DNA of 14,535 nt from assembly GCA_938009055.1 (NCBI GenBank), contig CALLIO010000273.1, forward strand, positions 1 through 14,535, in the 5' to 3' direction. This document shows, in pieces, positions 14,341 through 14,535 of the stretch (its first letter is position 1; every line of letters starts with the position of its first letter). Under the pieces are notes generated by a model. The model saw only the letters and a program-made list of their open reading frames with translations, was not told the origin of the DNA and searched no databases. This stretch comes from an uncultured Altererythrobacter sp. (GTDB lineage Bacteria; Pseudomonadota; Alphaproteobacteria; Sphingomonadales; Sphingomonadaceae). Made by a program: the position numbers and the translations under genes.

Positions 14341-14433
14341 GGGATCTTGTCCTAAATATATCAGATTGATGGGATTTGAACGACTTAGTTTGAACCGCCT
14401 TTGCCGTTCGTTATTCGCGCATTGAGCGCCGCC

Positions 14434-14535
14434 TTACGCCCCGCGTTTATACGTCCAAACGGCGGAAAAAATGATCAATACCATAGCATACATGATCATC
14501 GGATCTTGCGCTGGAAAAAGCATTGATCGCTGCGC
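14434..14535 (-). CDS. End of a reading frame with a membrane helix (partial or very small gene)
   Basis: The minus strand has a frame open from the right edge to a TAA at 14434-14436. The visible residues after the first Met (ATG at 14523) include MIMYAMVLIIFSAVWTYKRG, a hydrophobic helix followed by a short basic end. It could be a 29-residue membrane protein starting at 14523 or, more likely, the C-terminal anchor of a longer gene outside the window; no ribosome-binding site is visible before 14523. It is followed by 93 nt (14341-14433) without a recognised gene before the TraB-family gene. I do not recognise the family. Confidence 0.4.
   Translation of the reverse strand, partial: AQRSMLFPAQDPMIMYAMVLIIFSAVWTYKRGA

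Noticed and set aside
14471..14499. ATGATCA ... TGATCAT inverted repeat near the right edge
   Set aside because: It lies inside the hydrophobic reading frame, where ATG/ATC codons recur; no sign of an operator.
1..14535. Mobile elements, CRISPR arrays, tRNA/rRNA genes, phage or defence genes
   Set aside because: I looked on both strands and saw no transposase, integrase, spaced repeat array, cloverleaf or defence-family protein; the window reads as chromosomal housekeeping plus a few envelope genes.

Overview
The window looks like an ordinary chromosomal segment of an alphaproteobacterium, most likely Sphingomonadales and probably of the Erythrobacter/Altererythrobacter type. This is an inference from the protein flavour, not a database result. 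The supporting signs are a mreB-mreC-mreD-mrdA-rodA cluster with very tight junctions, an endonuclease-type MutL, a long bL25 with an acidic tail, and a PEP-CTERM protein. Every gene except mutL is on the minus strand. Coding density is high and no gap without a gene exceeds 200 bases.

Left part (1-5078, minus): the rod-shape/elongasome operon, transcribed mreB, mreC, mreD, mrdA (PBP2), rodA (cut by the window edge). Junctions are 27 nt, 2 nt, a 1-nt overlap and an ATGA overlap, so translational coupling is likely. MreB filaments, the MreC/MreD membrane scaffold, the PBP2 transpeptidase and the RodA glycosyltransferase together build the lateral wall. A 193-nt divergent region separates mreB from mutL (5272-7107, plus). 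MutL ends tail-to-tail with a MaoC-like hydratase gene, their stop codons overlapping.

Middle (7104-11596, minus, read right to left): pth, a CPBP-type membrane protease overlapping pth by ATGA, a Tat-exported short-chain dehydrogenase, a small PEP-CTERM surface protein, ychF, and the MaoC-like gene. pth and ychF are often close neighbours in bacteria; here three envelope or exported-protein genes lie between them. Three near-perfect 11-bp direct repeats fill much of the ychF-maoC gap.

Right part (11597-14535, minus): rplY (bL25/Ctc) followed by a strong intrinsic terminator; two adjacent TraB/GumN-family genes, one encoding a predicted lipoprotein started at TTG and one a soluble periplasmic protein; and at the edge the end of a small hydrophobic reading frame.

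I do not see a mobile element, CRISPR array, tRNA/rRNA, phage gene or defence locus. The items most worth a second look are the tandem TraB/GumN pair, the 11-bp repeat array, the Tat-exported SDR, the PEP-CTERM protein and the pth-CPBP coupling. None of them amounts to a clear new system on sequence alone.
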